A DNA stretch of 5,241 nucleotides from Thauera aromatica_A. Its GTDB lineage: Bacteria > Pseudomonadota > Gammaproteobacteria > Burkholderiales > Rhodocyclaceae. The translations under genes were made by a program, and so were the position numbers. Positions within the stretch are counted from its first letter, which is position 1. Each line of letters starts with the position of its first letter. The notes beneath the pieces are model-generated. The model was given only the letters and a program-made list of their open reading frames with translations. It was not told the DNA's origin and did not search any database. Below, piece after piece: positions 1-5,241 of the stretch. The stretch is from positions 1 to 5,241 of the forward strand of contig NZ_JALLIK010000051.1 of assembly GCF_023093595.1 (NCBI RefSeq). Direction: 5' to 3'.

Positions 1-46
1 GTGCTCATGCTGATGTAAGTCAGTATTTTGAGTACTTTGTAGGATT
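1..46 (+). other. 3' end of the rRNA operon leader
   Basis: This is the transcribed leader just before mature 16S, cut off by the window edge. No promoter, UP element or leader boxA can be recognised in the 46 bases present, so these must lie upstream. AGTA (22-25) can pair with TACT (33-36) in a weak hairpin. Parts of the leader can also pair weakly with the region after 16S: 16-20 with 1618-1622, and 32-37 with 1607-1612. That may be the inner part of an imperfect 16S processing stalk. Its role as leader is inferred from position. Confidence 0.7.
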
Positions 47-1583
<1,537 letters not shown>

Positions 1584-1614
1584 CAAGAGAACAGGTCGCA
1601 GCGGCCAAGTATCC

Positions 1615-1630
1615 ACAACTTATCGGTTGT
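1615..1630 (+). other. Small hairpin in the 16S-tRNA-Ile spacer
   Basis: A five-base-pair stem (ACAAC with GTTGT) encloses the loop TTATCG. It would compete with the suggested leader pairing of 1618-1622. It may simply be a local fold in a spacer that is removed during processing. Confidence 0.4.
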
Positions 1631-1632
1631 TC
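1621..1632 (+). repeat. Spacer motif copy 1 (TATYGGTTGYTC)
   Basis: TATCGGTTGTTC here matches TATTGGTTGCTC at 1741-1752 with two C/T differences. Each copy is followed by a CTCGA word and then by a tRNA gene. The copies lie exactly 120 bases apart. They may be leftovers of a tRNA-unit duplication or a shared processing context. The function is unknown. Confidence 0.5.
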
Positions 1633-1658
1633 AAGCGAAGAGCCTCGAAAAGACAAGA

Positions 1659-1735
1659 GGGTCTGTAGCTCAGCTGGTTAGAGCACCGTCTTGATAAGGC
1701 GGGGGTCGTTGGTTCGAACCCAACCAGACCCACCA
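1659..1735 (+). tRNA. tRNA-Ile, anticodon GAU
   Basis: This 77-nt isoleucine tRNA reads AUC and AUU codons. The acceptor stem GGGTCTG (1659-1665) pairs fully with CAGACCC (1725-1731), followed by discriminator A and an encoded CCA (1733-1735). The D-arm contains the usual TAGCTCAGCTGGTTAGAGC text. The anticodon stem CCGTC/GGCGG (1686-1690 with 1698-1702, one U-G pair) closes the loop TTGATAA with GAT at 1693-1695. The T arm contains GGTTCGAACC. It is co-transcribed with 16S and 23S, and this spacer position is classic for proteobacterial rrn operons. Release from the precursor is expected by RNase P at 1658/1659. No defects are seen. Confidence 0.99.
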
Positions 1736-1762
1736 ACAATTATTGGTTGCTCGAGACAGTAG
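1736..1762 (+). other. tRNA-Ile to tRNA-Ala spacer
   Basis: These 27 bases lie between the two spacer tRNAs and contain the second copy of the TATYGGTTGYTC motif. There is no gene or promoter here. Both tRNAs are expected to come from the same precursor. Confidence 0.85.
1741..1752 (+). repeat. Spacer motif copy 2 (TATYGGTTGYTC)
   Basis: This is the second copy of the 12-base motif described at 1621-1632, here ten bases before tRNA-Ala. The similarity continues loosely through CTCGA and AGACA-like text up to the tRNA start. Meaning unknown. Confidence 0.5.
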
Positions 1763-1838
1763 GGGGCTGTAGCTCAGCTGGGAGAGCGGCGGCTTTGCAA
1801 GCCGTAGGTCGTCGGTTCGATCCCGACCAGCTCCACCA
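1763..1838 (+). tRNA. tRNA-Ala, anticodon UGC
   Basis: This 76-nt alanine tRNA reads GCN codons. The acceptor stem GGGGCTG (1763-1769) pairs with CAGCTCC (1828-1834). The third pair is G1765-U1832, the G3:U70 wobble that is the main identity signal for alanyl-tRNA synthetase. Discriminator A and an encoded CCA follow (1836-1838). The anticodon stem 1789-1793/1801-1805 closes the loop TTTGCAA, with TGC at 1796-1798. The T arm reads GGTTCGATCC. It lies 27 bases after tRNA-Ile in the standard Ile-Ala order and is about 230 bases before 23S. It appears fully functional. Confidence 0.99.
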
Positions 1839-1858
1839 GGTTTCGAGGTCAGTGAGGC

Positions 1859-1894
1859 GTCAGGCGTGAGGTGCGAAGGCACTTCAGACCTGAC
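1859..1894 (+). other. Long hairpin before boxA
   Basis: The outer stem GTCAGG/CCTGAC (1859-1864 with 1889-1894) is followed by a 2x2 internal loop. The inner stem is 1867-1874 with 1879-1886 (eight pairs, one G-U), capped by the tetraloop GAAG. There is no U-tract after it, so it is not a terminator. It shares bases 1892-1894 with the next hairpin, so the two cannot both form fully. Confidence 0.65.
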
Positions 1895-1906
1895 TCTTTA
1901 CGAGTC
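1892..1906 (+). other. Short hairpin abutting boxA
   Basis: GACTC (1892-1896) pairs perfectly with GAGTC (1902-1906) around TTTAC, with a possible extra U-G pair outside (1891/1907). It ends one base before boxA. It is mutually exclusive with the closing pairs of the preceding hairpin. Confidence 0.55.
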
Positions 1907-1907
1907 G

Positions 1908-1919
1908 TGCTCTTTAACA
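1908..1919 (+). promoter_or_regulatory. Spacer boxA antitermination site
   Basis: TGCTCTTTAACA is identical, as I recall it, to the boxA core of E. coli rrn operons. In the RNA, boxA is bound by NusB-NusE (S10) and helps assemble the rRNA antitermination complex. That complex lets polymerase cross the long, structured, untranslated 23S region without Rho termination and assists folding and processing. A second boxA in the 16S-23S spacer is the known arrangement in E. coli. The leader copy would lie upstream of this window. It sits three bases before the processing stalk. Confidence 0.9.
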
Positions 1920-1932
1920 AAGTGGAAGAAGT

Positions 1933-1961
1933 GCAGTGTGCATCGAGCCGGTGCGCACTGC
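1933..1961 (+). other. Hairpin in stalk 5' arm (outer)
   Basis: GCAGTGTGC (1933-1941) pairs with GCGCACTGC (1953-1961) with one U-G, plus A1942-T1952, around a nine-base loop. It sits at the junction between the 11-bp and 12-bp stalk blocks. Base 1933 could belong to either helix. Confidence 0.75.
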
Positions 1962-1979
1962 AAGTTGTGTGATTGCATT

Positions 1980-2012
1980 GGTCACATCACCGTTGTCAGC
2001 AGTGGTGTGGCC
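1980..2012 (+). other. Hairpin in stalk 5' arm (middle)
   Basis: An 11-bp continuous stem (1980-1990 with 2002-2012, two G-U pairs) encloses an 11-base loop. A competing seven-pair match exists between 2002-2008 and 4991-4997 in the 3' arm, but the local fold is longer and closer in the chain. Confidence 0.7.
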
Positions 2013-2039
2013 GCACAAACGAGTTCGTCCTTGTACAGT

Positions 2040-2058
2040 GGGCCTTCATTGAGGGCTC
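2040..2058 (+). other. Hairpin in stalk 5' arm (inner)
   Basis: GGGCCTTC (2040-2047) pairs with GAGGGCTC (2051-2058), allowing two G-U pairs, around an ATT loop. It directly abuts the 18-bp helix that starts at 2059, so the two could stack. Confidence 0.65.
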
Positions 2059-2068
2059 AAGGTTATAG

Positions 2069-4943
<2,875 letters not shown>

Positions 4944-4953
<10 letters not shown>

Positions 4954-5035
4954 ATAACCTTCAAAACAAAACGAACTCAACCCATGACCGACACCACACA
5001 TCGGTTCATGACAATCACACAACACACTTCTTCCA
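4944..5035 (+). other. 23S processing stalk, 3' arm
   Basis: This is the 3' partner of the duplex described at 1923-2076. Its blocks are 4944-4961, 4971-4978, 5012-5023 and 5025-5035, each a perfect complement of the upstream arm and in the reverse order expected of one continuous stalk. A local hairpin at 4983-5010 fills the gap between blocks two and three. The last two blocks are separated by a single unpaired base (A5024). Confidence 0.88.
4983..5010 (+). other. Hairpin in stalk 3' arm
   Basis: CATGA (4983-4987) pairs with TCATG (5006-5010), and CCGA (4988-4991) with TCGG (5001-5004). T5005 is bulged and the loop is nine bases. It lies opposite the middle hairpin of the 5' arm, giving a four-way-like junction in the stalk. 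Confidence 0.65.
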
Positions 5036-5039
5036 GCCT

Positions 5040-5067
5040 TTGCTCTGCAAAACAACGCGGAGAACAA
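5040..5067 (+). other. Hairpin before 5S rRNA
   Basis: CTCTGC (5043-5048) pairs with GCGGAG (5057-5062, one U-G) around an eight-base loop. TTG/CAA (5040-5042 with 5065-5067) extends the stem past a two-base bulge. It separates the 23S stalk from the 5S helix. Its 5' side contains the boxA-like word at 5041-5054. Confidence 0.5.
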
Positions 5068-5072
5068 GTCAA

Positions 5073-5189
5073 AGTCTGACGACCATAGCCGTGCGGTACC
5101 ACCCCTTCCCTTCCCGAACAGGACCGTGAAACGCACTCGCGCCGATGATAGTGAGGCATGCCCTCGTGAAAGTAGGTCATCGTCAGACT
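5073..5189 (+). rRNA. rrf: 5S ribosomal RNA
   Basis: This is the third rRNA of the operon, a large-subunit component of the central protuberance. Terminal helix I is perfect over nine pairs (GTCTGACGA 5074-5082 with TCGTCAGAC 5180-5188), with a further A5073-T5189 pair possible. Conserved loop text CCGAAC (5114-5119), GTGAAACGC (5126-5134) and GCGCCGATGATAGT (5139-5152) matches the 5S consensus, as does AGTAGG near the 3' end (5171-5176). The length of about 115-117 nt fits betaproteobacterial 5S. In E. coli the mature ends come from RNase E cleavage followed by trimming. Only the exact end bases are uncertain. Confidence 0.96.
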
Positions 5190-5196
5190 AACCCAC

Positions 5197-5233
5197 AAAA
5201 AAACGCCCAGAGAACACAACTCTGGGCGTTTTT
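5197..5233 (+). terminator. Intrinsic terminator of the rRNA operon
   Basis: CGCCCAGAG (5204-5212) pairs perfectly with CTCTGGGCG (5220-5228) around a seven-base loop. Five T follow (5229-5233), and seven A precede the stem (5197-5203), some of which pair with the T run. The hairpin starts about eight bases after 5S. Read from the other strand, the same stem is followed by seven T, so it could also stop transcription arriving from the right. Confidence 0.95.
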
Positions 5234-5241
5234 GCGTCTAC

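Larger units (their letters stand above)
1584..1658 (+). other. 16S to tRNA-Ile spacer
   Basis: This 75-nt processed spacer holds no gene. A small hairpin forms from ACAAC (1615-1619) and GTTGT (1626-1630) around a six-base loop. The stretch 1607-1622 can alternatively pair in two short blocks with the leader before 16S, which would fit an RNase III stalk around 16S. Those pairings are short and interrupted, so I hold them weakly. The motif at 1621-1632 recurs before tRNA-Ala. Confidence 0.8.
1839..2068 (+). other. tRNA-Ala to 23S spacer
   Basis: This 230-nt spacer has no protein gene but is dense in RNA structure. It holds two overlapping hairpins (1859-1906), boxA (1908-1919), and then the 5' arm of the 23S processing stalk from 1923 to the start of 23S. 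Nearly all of it after 1858 is accounted for by pairing or by boxA. The first 20 bases show nothing distinctive. Confidence 0.85.
4954..5072 (+). other. 23S to 5S spacer
   Basis: This 119-nt spacer holds the 3' arm of the 23S stalk (to 5035) and a hairpin at 5040-5067 just before 5S. There is no tRNA or protein gene in it. Confidence 0.85.

Noticed and set aside
1670..1882. 70-residue open reading frame on the minus strand, antisense to tRNA-Ile and tRNA-Ala
   Set aside because: The peptide contains GRDRTDDL and WLGSNQRP-type text, which are familiar translations of the antisense of tRNA genes and recur as false hypothetical proteins.

Overview
This window is one complete bacterial ribosomal RNA operon on the + strand, in the order 16S rRNA, tRNA-Ile(GAU), tRNA-Ala(UGC), 23S rRNA, 5S rRNA, intrinsic terminator. 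I see no protein-coding gene. Every open reading frame lies inside, or antisense to, rRNA or tRNA. The 16S text points to Betaproteobacteria, probably Burkholderiales or a close relative: it has the 'ggcggcatgctttacacatg' V1 opening, a short V1, and the 'ggaattttggacaatggg' stretch. I could not place the family or genus by eye.

Layout: 1-46 is the last part of the transcribed leader, and the promoters and leader antiterminator lie upstream of the window. The 16S gene is about 47-1583. The 16S-23S spacer (1584-2068) holds the two tRNA genes, a near-perfect boxA antitermination element (1908-1919) and the 5' arm of the 23S processing stalk. The 23S gene is about 2069-4953. The 23S-5S spacer (4954-5072) carries the 3' arm of the stalk. 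The 5S gene is about 5073-5189, and a strong hairpin terminator at 5197-5233 closes the operon.

How it works together: one transcript would be cut at the double-stranded stalks that bring the ends of each rRNA together (RNase III), and at the tRNAs (RNase P and 3' tRNA processing). The 23S stalk reads clearly from sequence. An 18-bp perfect helix contains the mature 23S ends, and beyond it lie 8-bp, 12-bp and 11-bp perfect blocks separated by local hairpins. The antitermination element sits only three bases before the stalk begins.

I found no new gene system. The points most worth a second look are the stalk architecture, a pair of mutually exclusive hairpins just before boxA, a short repeated motif before both tRNAs, a boxA-like word before 5S, and a terminator whose A/T tracts suggest it also works on the opposite strand. 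rRNA ends are placed by alignment from memory to E. coli landmarks and may be off by a few bases.
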